NCBI GenBank assembly: GCA_026706935.1
Contig: JAPOXV010000026.1
Location: 1,145,721 to 1,209,720, forward strand
Source: Gammaproteobacteria bacterium
GTDB lineage: Bacteria; Pseudomonadota; Gammaproteobacteria; Pseudomonadales; Azotimanducaceae
Direction of reading: 5' to 3'
Length of the DNA stretch: 64,000 nucleotides
Of this stretch, positions 8,320-16,115 are shown in pieces. A program made the position numbers and the translations under genes. Every line of letters starts with the position of its first letter. The stretch's first letter is position 1. Below the pieces are notes generated by a model that saw nothing but the letters and a program-made list of their open reading frames with translations, was not told the origin of the DNA and did no database searches.

Positions 8320-9312
8320 TTACGCGAGTTTCACAAGCATTTTGCCTGTGTTCTGACCGGTAAATAGTCCGATCAACGCCTCTGATGCGGATTCGATACC
8401 TTCAAAGACGGTTTCCTCGTAGTGCATTTTTCCACTGTTGAGCCAACCACGCATGTCGTCGAGAAACTCATCTTTTCGATCATTGAAGTCCCAAACGACA
8501 AAACCTTGCATCGTGATCCGCTGATAGACCATATTGGCTAGGGTGGTGACACCCGTAGAAATCGCACCGAAATTGTTGTACGCTGAGATCATTCCGCAAA
8601 TTGGTATTCGACCAAACACGTTCATCCGAGGCAGTGCAGCGTCGAGATGTTCACCGCCAACGTTGTCGAAATAGACGTCCAGTCCGTTTGGCGCTGCGGC
8701 TTTCAGATTCTTGCGTAATACGCCTTCACGATAGTTAATCGCGACATCGAGCCCGAGTGTGTCACGTAACCAATCACATTTTGATTCAGAGCCTGCTGAT
8801 CCGATAGTGTAGCAACCTTTCAGCTTGGCGATCTGAGCCGCCACTGAACCAACCGCTCCCGCAGCTGCGGATACGAAGACGTTTTCGCCATCTTGGAGTT
8901 TTCCTGTGATGAGGATACCGCCCCACGCAGTAAACCCGGTCGTACCGAGTACATGCATGTATAGCGTTTCAGGATAACCTGCGGCATCCAAGTGGTCGAG
9001 ATCCGATCCATCGGAAAGGTGGTATTCGCGCCAACCTGACCCGTGCTGAACGATATCACCTTCCTTAAATCGATCATTTCGCGACGCGACGACGGTGCCT
9101 AGTGCGCCTCCAGATATGACCTGATTGATGGGTTGTTGCCCGTTCGACAATCGAGGTCGCATGGCAGGATCGACCGACATCCAGCGGTTTTGAATGAGGA
9201 CTTCACCAGCGGCTGGGTCTGAAACGTCGGATTCGACTAGCTGAAACTGTTCGGATGTAGGAAGGCCGTCAGGGCGTGCGACGAGATGGACTTCTTGTGA
9301 AACGGTAGACAT
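8320..9312 (-). CDS. NADP-dependent MDR oxidoreductase (CurA/YncB/prostaglandin-reductase type)
   Basis: This is a 330-residue medium-chain reductase without zinc ligands, of the curcumin/leukotriene-B4 reductase branch that reduces the C=C bond of enones with NADPH. Typical blocks are LVARPDGLPTSEQFQLVE, WMSVDPAMRPRL, LGTTGFTAWGGI, the nucleotide-binding VFVSAAAGAVGSVAAQIAKLKG and DVYFDNVGGEHLDAALPRM. It is cytoplasmic and of full family length. The only plausible start is the ATG at 9312; it lacks a Shine-Dalgarno sequence and sits 6 bases after a perfect 12-bp hairpin. Transcription may therefore start at the gene (leaderless) or run through from the upstream receptor. Its physiological substrate is unknown. 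Confidence 0.9.
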   Translation of the reverse strand: MSTVSQEVHLVARPDGLPTSEQFQLVESDVSDPAAGEVLIQNRWMSVDPAMRPRLSNGQQPINQVISGGALGTVVASRNDRFKEGDIVQHGSGWREYHLSDGSDLDHLDAAGYPETLYMHVLGTTGFTAWGGILITGKLQDGENVFVSAAAGAVGSVAAQIAKLKGCYTIGSAGSESKCDWLRDTLGLDVAINYREGVLRKNLKAAAPNGLDVYFDNVGGEHLDAALPRMNVFGRIPICGMISAYNNFGAISTGVTTLANMVYQRITMQGFVVWDFNDRKDEFLDDMRGWLNSGKMHYEETVFEGIESASEALIGLFTGQNTGKMLVKLA

Positions 9313-9317
9313 AAAAC

Positions 9318-9349
9318 AAGCTACTGCGGTGCGAAATCCGCAGTAGCTT
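9318..9349 (-). terminator. 12-bp perfect hairpin downstream of the receptor gene
   Basis: Arms AAGCTACTGCGG (9318-9329) and CCGCAGTAGCTT (9338-9349) enclose an 8-base loop. On the minus strand the stem is followed by GTTTTATG, a short T-run, 35 bases beyond the ZnuD-like receptor stop. This fits an intrinsic terminator. It also abuts the start codon of the next minus-strand gene, so a leader or attenuator role is possible. Confidence 0.7.
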
Positions 9350-9384
9350 ACATACCGTGACTTAGCTAGTTCTCGAAACGACGA

Positions 9385-11577
9385 CTAGATGCTCAGTCTA
9401 AATCCGACCTCAAGCATTCGACCTGGCAGAGGTACTCGGTCTTTAATGATCGAGACGTGATTACGTTGTTCTTCATCAGTAAGGTTTTTCCCTTTTAGAT
9501 AAAGAGTCACGTCTGTTGCGTCACCGAGTCCTGCGAAGGTGTACTCGATGCGGGTCGAAAGGTCGTACCACGAGTCAGTCGGATGTTCAAACATCGCTGT
9601 GTTTGACACGGCAGCGTTGTGTGACATCTCAAGACTTGCGAAAAGCGCGTTCTGATAAAGATCGAGACCGACGGTAATACGCTCGGGCGGGATTTGTGGC
9701 AACCTCGTTTCAGAACTTCTACCCACCGTAATCGCAAGTGCGTCATAACTTAGTCTTAAATCAAGTTCACCAGCACCATCAAGCGAATGATGGTAGAGCG
9801 CGGTCCCGTCGAAACCTGTGAACGTTGCATCTCGATGCAAATAAGTGAATACAGGTGCCCCGTGATCGAACTCACCCGAATTCGCAATATAAATAAAGTC
9901 CGTGAAGCGACGGTGATAGGCCGTCAGGCCAAGTTCGAGATTACCGGTTTGTCTTGTTGCACTAGCGGTAAATCCAGTTTGTGATTCATTGCCGAGCTCG
10001 GGATTGCCGATTTCCACCGCATTGGTTGCCAAGTGGAAACCACGACTGGCTAACTCCTCGAGCGATGGTGCTCGACTTGATTGGCTCATTTCGACTTTGA
10101 ATGTCCAATCGCGCGTTTGATCTGTCAACAAACCGAGCGAAAGTGCATAGTCAGAGAAATTACGCCCCCCAAATTCGTCGGAATCCACTTTTTTCGCTTC
10201 GACACGGGTTCCAAGTTCTAGTGTCGTAGAACCCAGTGGGCGCTCATGTAACCATGAGACACCAAGTCGCGACTCGGTTACTGGTAACACTGGATCTTCT
10301 TCTGTCATAACTTGGTAGTCACGACCAGATAAATGCACACCTACGACCGACGTATTAGCACGATTGAGGGTCGCGTCGACTCTCAGTTCGTATTCGTCAT
10401 TGAAAAAGCTTGTTTCGGCATGACCACCCGGTTCGTCGAGTTCTTCGTGCTGGTATTCGCTTATGCCTAGCCGGACTTGAAGCTGCTGAATTGAGTCGTT
10501 TACGTCTTGGCGGAGAAAATCGAAATCGAGACGTTGTTGCTCAAAATCGAGTAACGAGGTCGGCGGTCCTTCATGTTCGTGATGTTCATCCTCGTGTTCG
10601 TCATCGTGCTCTTCTTCATCGTGATGCTCGTCCTCGTCGTGGTGTTCTTCTCCGCCATGCGAATGGGGCACTGGAATACCGAACTTGCCGACATTGGATG
10701 AAATGGAGACGCCGATGTAACCGCGGTCATCGACGTAGCTGCCACCGAACGATCCCGATAAAACGTCGGTGTAGCTATTCAGCAAGGTACCACATATTTC
10801 TTCGTGCTCCTCGTCGTGTTCCTCCTCGTCGTGATGATCGTCCTCCTCGTGATGTTCCTCTTCGTCGTGGTGGTGTTCCGCCTCTTCCGCTTCGTGGAGA
10901 TAAGACGATTCCGCACAACCGGGAATGTCGTAATCATCGCCCTGACGAGCGTCAAAGTCCGCATGAAGAATGAGGTTATCTGCACTGAAGTCAATGCGAC
11001 CGGCAACCGCTTGACGTGCGGCGTTATCGGACATGCTGGCGTCTAAACGACCATCCCAGCCATCGGACGGTACTGACTTGGGCACGCGTCCAGTGTCCAC
11101 GTTGACGATACCCCCAATCGTCTCACTGCCGTAAACCATGGCGCTAGGACCTTTGATAACTTCAATTAAGTTCGCCATATGTGGATTTACGGTAACGAGG
11201 TGATCGGCGCCAAGCTTGCTTAGGTCCATCGTGCTCGTGCGATCGACCATCGTCTTGACGCGTACGCCGCCTAAACCGTGGATGACAGGTCTTCCTACCG
11301 CAGGTCCGAAGGACGCGTTACGAACGCCTGGTAGAGATGCAAGTGTTTCACCAATTGACGATTCCGCAGCTCGAGCAAGTTCTTCGCCCATCAAAGTGTC
11401 AACGCTTTGCGACACGCCGTCGTGTGACAAAGGATGCGCTCTTACGACGAGTTCTTCCAGCTCGTCCGACTCGTCAACGTTGCTAATGTCTTCTCCTTCG
11501 TCCGCAACAATAGATGAAGCAACAAACAGAGCGACTACGCTAACGTAGCTGAGAAAATCTCGACCAACTGATTGCAT
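9385..11577 (-). CDS. znuD: ZnuD-like TonB-dependent receptor with His/Asp/Glu-rich loops (zinc uptake)
   Basis: This outer-membrane TonB receptor has about 730 residues. I prefer the ATG at 11577; the in-frame TTG at 11595 lies only 7 bases from the Zur box. A signal peptide (LSYVSVVALFVASSIVA) is followed by a TonB box (ELEELVVRAHPL). The plug domain contains SLPGVRNASFGPAVGRPVIHGLGG and IEVIKGPSAMVYGSETIGGIVN, then comes a beta-barrel. Two low-complexity loops (residues about 228-260 and 305-336) are almost pure His, Glu and Asp, and the first is framed by C221 and C262. This is the architecture of Neisseria ZnuD, which imports Zn(II). A canonical Zur box immediately upstream supports zinc as cargo. 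A hairpin terminator follows the gene. Confidence 0.9.
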   Translation of the reverse strand: MQSVGRDFLSYVSVVALFVASSIVADEGEDISNVDESDELEELVVRAHPLSHDGVSQSVDTLMGEELARAAESSIGETLASLPGVRNASFGPAVGRPVIHGLGGVRVKTMVDRTSTMDLSKLGADHLVTVNPHMANLIEVIKGPSAMVYGSETIGGIVNVDTGRVPKSVPSDGWDGRLDASMSDNAARQAVAGRIDFSADNLILHADFDARQGDDYDIPGCAESSYLHEAEEAEHHHDEEEHHEEDDHHDEEEHDEEHEEICGTLLNSYTDVLSGSFGGSYVDDRGYIGVSISSNVGKFGIPVPHSHGGEEHHDEDEHHDEEEHDDEHEDEHHEHEGPPTSLLDFEQQRLDFDFLRQDVNDSIQQLQVRLGISEYQHEELDEPGGHAETSFFNDEYELRVDATLNRANTSVVGVHLSGRDYQVMTEEDPVLPVTESRLGVSWLHERPLGSTTLELGTRVEAKKVDSDEFGGRNFSDYALSLGLLTDQTRDWTFKVEMSQSSRAPSLEELASRGFHLATNAVEIGNPELGNESQTGFTASATRQTGNLELGLTAYHRRFTDFIYIANSGEFDHGAPVFTYLHRDATFTGFDGTALYHHSLDGAGELDLRLSYDALAITVGRSSETRLPQIPPERITVGLDLYQNALFASLEMSHNAAVSNTAMFEHPTDSWYDLSTRIEYTFAGLGDATDVTLYLKGKNLTDEEQRNHVSIIKDRVPLPGRMLEVGFRLSI

Positions 11578-11602
11578 GTTGGGTATCCGAAACAATATGT
11601 AA

Positions 11603-11617
11603 CGTTATATTATAACA
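11603..11617. promoter_or_regulatory. Zur box (gammaproteobacterial type)
   Basis: CGTTATATTATAACA has a perfect GTTATA-N-TATAAC core matching the known gammaproteobacterial Zur consensus ATGTTATANTATAACAT at all but the outermost positions. It lies in the 50-base gap between the PaaI gene and the ZnuD-like receptor, 26 bases upstream of the receptor ATG. There it would block the promoter when Zur is loaded with zinc. Confidence 0.85.
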
Positions 11618-11645
11618 CAAAATGGTTCTCATCGAACCGTTCCAG

Positions 11646-12053
11646 CTAGTCGTGCGTTAATTTGTAGGTCACTACCGCGATCGCGACTTCATTTCGTTGT
11701 CCGTCCGTAACGGTTACATTCGCAGTACATAGCGTGCCACCTCGACGTCGCACGATGGCTTCAGCCCATAGATCGGTTCGTACGGCGAGTTTCAGGAAAT
11801 TAACTGTTAAGCCCACAGTCGCGCCCATAGACTTTGGATTTACCATCGGTGTTGCCCAAAAAGCAGCCGTTGCGGCGACGTCAATTAGAGCGCTGATCGC
11901 GCCACCGTGGATTCTGCCGACTCCGAGCTTTGTGTCGTAGGGTAGCTTTACTTTCACACGATCATGTTCCGATTCGACTAGCTCGATGCCAAGTTCAGCT
12001 GCGAAGTTCTCTGTCGCGATCCGATCTGAGTTGGCAAGCGACATGTTGGACAT
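11646..12053 (-). CDS. PaaI-family hotdog thioesterase
   Basis: This 135-residue single-hotdog protein carries the PaaI/YbgC-type block GRIHGGAISALIDVAATAAFW and the strand segment VGLTVNFLKLAVRTDLWAEA. Such enzymes hydrolyse acyl- or aryl-CoA thioesters in the cytoplasm, usually as tetramers. The ATG at 12053 and a second ATG at 12044 are both usable. It lies just upstream of the zinc receptor on the same strand, but a Zur box in the gap suggests the receptor has its own promoter. The exact acyl substrate cannot be inferred. Confidence 0.88.
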   Translation of the reverse strand: MSNMSLANSDRIATENFAAELGIELVESEHDRVKVKLPYDTKLGVGRIHGGAISALIDVAATAAFWATPMVNPKSMGATVGLTVNFLKLAVRTDLWAEAIVRRRGGTLCTANVTVTDGQRNEVAIAVVTYKLTHD

Positions 12054-12158
12054 CGTTACTTCGTATAAAAACTTCGATTCTACGGAGGGTCGAATCAGAC
12101 CTCGGTCTAATTCTTAGCAAGTTAAACTAGGACAGGCAAACTTGAGTACGAAGACTAA

Positions 12159-12587
12159 ATGGCAATATGTGAGCGAACAAGGCGACAGCTTACCAACGTA
12201 TTTCTCATTGGACTTGTACTCGTACTGAGCGAGTTCTCGATTTCCGACGAAGAGGAGAAGACGCCACCCATCCGAGTTGACGCCATGTTTGCCATGATGT
12301 CCAATCAATTGGTCGACGTCGTATGCGACGCACCCGAGTTTAGAGCGTGTTTTGACGTGCCACTTGCTGAGTGTTCACGCGAGCTACGAAAGATGCTGGC
12401 AGACTGCCGAATGGAATTCAGTGGGGAGTTACCCGAATTGATTCGAGCAGACGAAGCCGATCCGATCCTCGAAAGAGTTTACGGGTGCGTCATTCCCAAG
12501 TGGGATGCGCTCATCGAAGACCGACGAACTGAAACTGAAGAATGCCGTCGCGTGGAGCGACAGGTAGAAAAGGAGGAAACACCGTGA
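12159..12587 (+). CDS. Small exported Cys-containing protein of unknown function
   Basis: I do not recognise this 142-residue protein. It has an N-terminal signal-like segment (RQLTNVFLIGLVLVLSEFSIS) and a charged mature part. Its spaced cysteines (VVCDAPEFRACFDVPLAEC, LADCRMEF, YGCVIPKWD, EECRRVE) could form periplasmic disulfides. The C-terminus is strongly charged. It overlaps the next gene by 4 bases (GTGA), so the two are translationally coupled and probably functionally related. It is divergent from the PaaI gene. That it is a real gene is supported by the coupling, the signal peptide and the frame-consistent neighbour. Confidence 0.7.
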   Translation: MAICERTRRQLTNVFLIGLVLVLSEFSISDEEEKTPPIRVDAMFAMMSNQLVDVVCDAPEFRACFDVPLAECSRELRKMLADCRMEFSGELPELIRADEADPILERVYGCVIPKWDALIEDRRTETEECRRVERQVEKEETP

Positions 12588-12988
12588 ACGACGAAATTCC
12601 AAGCATCATAAATCATGTCTCTATTGGGACGAACCGCCTTGATGAGGCAATTGAGTTTTACGACGCTGTTTTGGCGACCGTCGGTGCGTCGCGTCAGCAT
12701 GAAGTACCAGATTTCGCGGTGGCGTACGGCAAGTTCTTTCCAGAGTTCTGGGTGCAACGCCCTTTCAACGGAGAATCGGCGTCGACGGCCAATGGAGCGC
12801 ATTTCTCTTTTCTGGCTTTAAGTCGCGCGATCGTGGACGAGTTCTATCAGGTCGCATTGGAAGCGGGTGGAACGTGTGCGGGGCCACCGGGACTTCGCCC
12901 AGACTACGGACCCGATTACTACGCCGCGTATGTATATGACCTTGACGGTCATAAGATCGAGGCGAACGTCATCCCAGGTCTGGAGTAA
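12584..12988 (+). CDS. VOC/glyoxalase-family protein
   Basis: The GTG at 12584 overlaps the previous stop (GTGA) and has a perfect AGGAGG 7 bases upstream, so it is chosen over an upstream in-frame ATG. The 134-residue vicinal-oxygen-chelate protein shows INHVSIGTNRLDEAIEFYDAVL at the N-terminus and AYVYDLDGHKIEANV at the C-terminus. The His of INHVSIG and the Glu of KIEAN are at the usual metal-ligand positions. Family members include lactoylglutathione lyase-like, fosfomycin-resistance and dioxygenase-like proteins; this short form with one beta-alpha-beta-beta-beta pair is usually of unknown substrate. It is cytoplasmic. Confidence 0.88.
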   Translation: MNDEIPSIINHVSIGTNRLDEAIEFYDAVLATVGASRQHEVPDFAVAYGKFFPEFWVQRPFNGESASTANGAHFSFLALSRAIVDEFYQVALEAGGTCAGPPGLRPDYGPDYYAAYVYDLDGHKIEANVIPGLE

Positions 12989-13090
12989 ATCCAGGCGCAG
13001 CGAACCCGATCACATTGGTCACCTTGCCATTTTCAAGAGGACTTAACGATTTCAATTTTCTCGACGCGTTGCAGTCCGAGTTATCGGTAC

Positions 13091-13120
13091 GATGGGAATC
13101 TCGCGGCGGAGACTCCCATC
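13091..13120. terminator. Hairpin between convergent VOC and receptor genes
   Basis: GATGGGA ... TCCCATC form a 7-bp outer stem. After a one-base mismatch, an inner TCTC/GAGA stem closes on a 6-base loop GCGGCG. It lies between the VOC stop (12988) and the convergent receptor end (13146) and probably terminates one or both transcripts. Confidence 0.55.
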
Positions 13121-13145
13121 TACTCATTCAAACGGGTTCGCGTTC

Positions 13146-15314
13146 TCAGAAGCGCAAGCGCATCCCCGCTTCAACTGTGCGTCCAGGTTGAGGGGCTAGA
13201 TCCTTGACGACGGACGTGTGCAAGCGTTGCTCGTCATCTGTGAGGTTACGCCCCGCCAAGAACAAGTCGACCGACCTATCACCCGGACGTACACGCCAGG
13301 CGATGCGTGCGCGCAAGTCGGCGTAGGAATCTGACGGTAACTCAAGTTCCGCAACATCGTCCTGCTCGGAAGCCCGTATGTACTCGACATTAGCTCTTAA
13401 GCGGTCGCTCGTGAACGCCAGGTTCAAGCCAATCCGATCGGGGGGAATAAGCGGTACATTGTCATTCCCGGAGATGTCAAGCGTCGGCGATACCGTGTCG
13501 AAGAACGCACCGAGTTCGAGACGTCGGTCACCCCATTCGGCGACCGTCATCCGTCCTTCCATTTCAAATCCAGGAAATGTCGCGTCCGCTTGTGAATACA
13601 GATACACTTCGAATTCCTCTCTCTCCTCGCCAGTCGCCGCTTGGTAGATGAAGTCCGAGAAAAGCGTGTAGTAGAAGGTACCGCTTAGGGACCAGCGTTC
13701 CGCCCCACCCGACAGGGTTGCGCTTAAGTTTCGCGCACTTTCGTGGTCGAGCTCTGGGTCTCCGACCTCAAAAACGCCAGTACCAGGATGTGGGCTGTCG
13801 GAAAAGAGTTCCTCGCCGACGGGTGCACGGGAGGAAAGGTCGGCCAGCAACGTGCCGGACCAACTTTCGTTTAAAGGCATGATCAGCCCGATCGATGCAC
13901 TCGCGGTGTTGAATCCACGGCTCGAATGTCCGTGAGGGTTGTGCTTGACACGGTCGTAACGAAGACCGGCCTCAAGACCGAGATCGCCAAGCGACCTTTC
14001 GCCGGCCCAGAAGAGACCGAACGAGGATGTGTCCACGGGTGGTGTGGCGGCTTCTTCACCTACGACGGAGAACTCCCGATCGCCAAATTGAAGACCGAAG
14101 GTGCCGCTCCAGCTGCCCATCAAACCATGCGTCAGTTGCGCGCGTGCTTCCCAGGCATTGTTCGTAAAGATGGTCCCCACTTCACCGGCTTCGTTCTCTG
14201 CGTGTTCGTAGTCGTTAATGCCAAGTCGGAAGTTGAGATTCTCAAATGCACCGAATGGGTCAACCAAACCGGCTTCTAGGTCGATGCGTGTCTGCAGAAG
14301 GTCGACGACTGGCGGCATCTCCTCTTCTTCGTGGTGGAGTTCTTCTTCCTCTTCGTGGTGCTCTTCTTCGTCGTGATGCTCTTCTTCGTCGTGGTGCCCA
14401 TGGTCATGGTGGGCGTGGCTGTGACCAGGAATGCCATACTCTGAGTCTAGACGACTAACGGATACACCGGTGAATCCTCGTTCGCCGATAACGGAAAAGC
14501 CGACGGACCCACCGCGACTTAGAACTCCGCTGCCGGGCAGGTATCCGTGAGCTTCCTCACCGTGTTCTTCCTCTTCCTCGTGATGATCAGCGTCTTCATG
14601 CTCATGTTCATGATCATCGTGTTCATCGTGGTGAGCTTCCTCTTCCTCAGCAGCGATTTGATATGCAGATTCCGCTAATCCAGGGATGTCGTAGTCCTCT
14701 GCCTCGCGCGAGAATGCGTCGATGTGCCACGCTAGGTTCTCTTGACCCCCGTTGAGTCGGAAGGAGCCATTCACTCCGTTTCCGTTGTCGGTGCCACGCA
14801 CATCAATCGTGCCTTCCACGCGTTGGGGAACCTCGTTCGGTATACGTCCAGTTTGGATGTCAATGACGCCACCGATCGCACCGGAACCATAAAGGAGCGT
14901 GGAAGATCCCTTGAGGATTTCAATGCGTTCGACAACAATGGGATCGACCGTTACCGCGTGGTCTTCACTGCTAACTGACACGTCAAGGGTGTCAATCTGA
15001 TCTGCCATGACCCTAACACGGGCGCGACTAAGGCCATGAATGACAGGTCGACCTGCGCCAACGCCATACGAGCTGTTGTGAACACCTGGCGTAGTACCTA
15101 CCGTCGCTCCGATGTTGTCCACCGCCTTCAGCTCTAGTTCGTCAGCATCCAGAACGTCGCTCGGTTGTGCAAGTCCGTCTTGCCCAAGGGGGTGCGCCTT
15201 GACGACGACTTCTTCAATAACGCCCGAGTCATCTTCGGAAGAGCCGTCTTGAGCGATCGCCGCGAACGCGAGGCACGACATCGCTGCCCAAATAACTTGG
15301 TGTTTGAGTTTCAT
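13146..15314 (-). CDS. znuD: Second ZnuD-like TonB-dependent receptor with His/Glu-rich loops
   Basis: This 722-residue outer-membrane receptor is paralogous to the one ending at 9385. It has a signal peptide (VIWAAMSCLAFAAIAQ), a TonB box (VIEEVVVKAHPL), a plug (VGAGRPVIHGLSRARVRVMA, VERIEILKGSSTLLYGSGAI) and a C-terminus ending in Phe (AGMRLRF), as expected for BamA recognition. The His/Glu/Asp loops span residues about 222-257 and 298-333; unlike the paralogue, no Cys pair frames the first loop. The start is ATG with GGAG 7 bases upstream. It follows the small His/Cys exported protein by 68 bases and probably shares its Zur-controlled transcript. The cargo is likely zinc; other transition metals are possible. 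Confidence 0.9.
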   Translation of the reverse strand: MKLKHQVIWAAMSCLAFAAIAQDGSSEDDSGVIEEVVVKAHPLGQDGLAQPSDVLDADELELKAVDNIGATVGTTPGVHNSSYGVGAGRPVIHGLSRARVRVMADQIDTLDVSVSSEDHAVTVDPIVVERIEILKGSSTLLYGSGAIGGVIDIQTGRIPNEVPQRVEGTIDVRGTDNGNGVNGSFRLNGGQENLAWHIDAFSREAEDYDIPGLAESAYQIAAEEEEAHHDEHDDHEHEHEDADHHEEEEEHGEEAHGYLPGSGVLSRGGSVGFSVIGERGFTGVSVSRLDSEYGIPGHSHAHHDHGHHDEEEHHDEEEHHEEEEELHHEEEEMPPVVDLLQTRIDLEAGLVDPFGAFENLNFRLGINDYEHAENEAGEVGTIFTNNAWEARAQLTHGLMGSWSGTFGLQFGDREFSVVGEEAATPPVDTSSFGLFWAGERSLGDLGLEAGLRYDRVKHNPHGHSSRGFNTASASIGLIMPLNESWSGTLLADLSSRAPVGEELFSDSPHPGTGVFEVGDPELDHESARNLSATLSGGAERWSLSGTFYYTLFSDFIYQAATGEEREEFEVYLYSQADATFPGFEMEGRMTVAEWGDRRLELGAFFDTVSPTLDISGNDNVPLIPPDRIGLNLAFTSDRLRANVEYIRASEQDDVAELELPSDSYADLRARIAWRVRPGDRSVDLFLAGRNLTDDEQRLHTSVVKDLAPQPGRTVEAGMRLRF

Positions 15315-15382
15315 TGTTCATCTCCGATATGCGAACAGGTGTGCGCCACCTTGAACGGCGAGCGCGCTTGTTTAAGGTCTTG

Positions 15383-15643
15383 TCAGGAGATGGGAGGGGC
15401 GCGTGACCAATCGAGCGCATATGGCCGCGCAGGAAGTGCTACGACGTACGTCGGCGAACCTTCAACGAGGTGCCAACGCCAGATTTGGATATACGGTCTG
15501 CTTATCTCTACAACCGATCCGGGCTCTACGATCGCGCAGACCGTACAGTCACCTTCTTCATGTTCTTCAAGGTGCAAATGCGTGTCAGCGATTACCTGAA
15601 CGACGCAAAATACCAGCGCGACGAAGCAGGTAACCCGAAACAT
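15383..15643 (-). CDS. Small exported His/Cys protein, DUF2946-like
   Basis: From the ATG at 15643 the 86-residue product begins with a clear signal peptide (MFRVTCFVALVFCVVQVIA). A metal-binding-looking stretch DTHLHLEEHEEGDCTVC (HxH, His, CxxC) follows, and the protein ends in SRAPPIS. Small proteins with a His-rich start, CxxC and a terminal RAPP motif are known as DUF2946 and often sit beside metal receptors. In-frame upstream starts exist (a GTG at 15748 and an ATG at 15691), but they give a poorer signal peptide. The gene lies between a Zur-box-like operator and the second ZnuD-like receptor on the same strand, suggesting periplasmic zinc handling. That role is inference. Confidence 0.7.
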   Translation of the reverse strand: MFRVTCFVALVFCVVQVIADTHLHLEEHEEGDCTVCAIVEPGSVVEISRPYIQIWRWHLVEGSPTYVVALPARPYALDWSRAPPIS

Positions 15644-16115
15644 GCTTAAAGAGGTCAACACGTTGTGTTTACCTTCGGAACTCAGGATGAGCATGCTTGA
15701 CGTGGACAGACGTAGCACGAAAAGAATTGCCAAACGGAGAACGTGCACTTGGATTCAAAAGCAGCACCGCACGAAGTGACTGGATTGCGCATTGACGAAA
15801 GGCACGGATTGAAACAACCGTTTGACGTCGATACGCTAGAAGGGTGGTATGTTATAACATATCAATTTTAGGCGTGCTGACACTCTTCCTTACAAATACT
15901 TCCGTAGATTCGCAAATACGCCTTGCATAGATGGCGGTAGCAGAATAGGTGCGAGCTGCCATATTTAGTTGTATTGACAATCGCGGGTGAAAGACGACTC
16001 GAGACTGTCGATTTGAGTTCTAATGGCGTCTTTGGAATACATGGAATTGACCAGCAACGGTCACTCGATTCTCATTGGTGAAAATTGCTAGCGTGATGGT
16101 TTTCGGAACGACCAG
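15644..16115. other. 472-base intergenic region with Zur operator
   Basis: This region separates the minus-strand zinc operon from the plus-strand AGPS-like gene. It holds the Zur-box-like palindrome at 15846-15863. A TTGACA at 15974-15979 on the plus strand resembles a -35 element, but no convincing -10 box is at the right distance. No tRNA, small RNA or convincing open frame is seen. Confidence 0.6.
15846..15863. promoter_or_regulatory. Zur-box-like operator (alphaproteobacterial spacing)
   Basis: GGTATGTTATAACATATC differs at one position from the Zur consensus known for Agrobacterium-type alphaproteobacteria, GATATGTTATAACATATC; its core TATGTTATAACATA is perfectly palindromic. It lies about 200 bases upstream of the DUF2946-like/ZnuD-like operon. 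It uses the same half-sites as the box at 11603 but with the centre compressed. Confidence 0.75.

Noticed and set aside
10560-10880. DNA repeats resembling a CRISPR or tandem array
   Set aside because: The periodicity is codon-level repetition of GAG/CAC/GAT in the His/Glu/Asp loops, with no constant repeat and variable spacers.
10410-11046. Long plus-strand open frames opposite the first ZnuD-like receptor (His/Arg- and Val/Leu-rich)
   Set aside because: They are antisense readings of the GAG/CAC/GAT-rich tracts that encode the His/Glu/Asp loops; they lack signals and show low-complexity composition only.
12097-12108. AGACCTCGGTCT palindrome between the PaaI gene and the small exported protein gene
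   Set aside because: Only 12 bases with 5-bp arms; too short to call an operator without conservation data.
13926-14458. Plus-strand frames opposite the second receptor
   Set aside because: Antisense of barrel and His-loop codons; no domain, no ribosome site.
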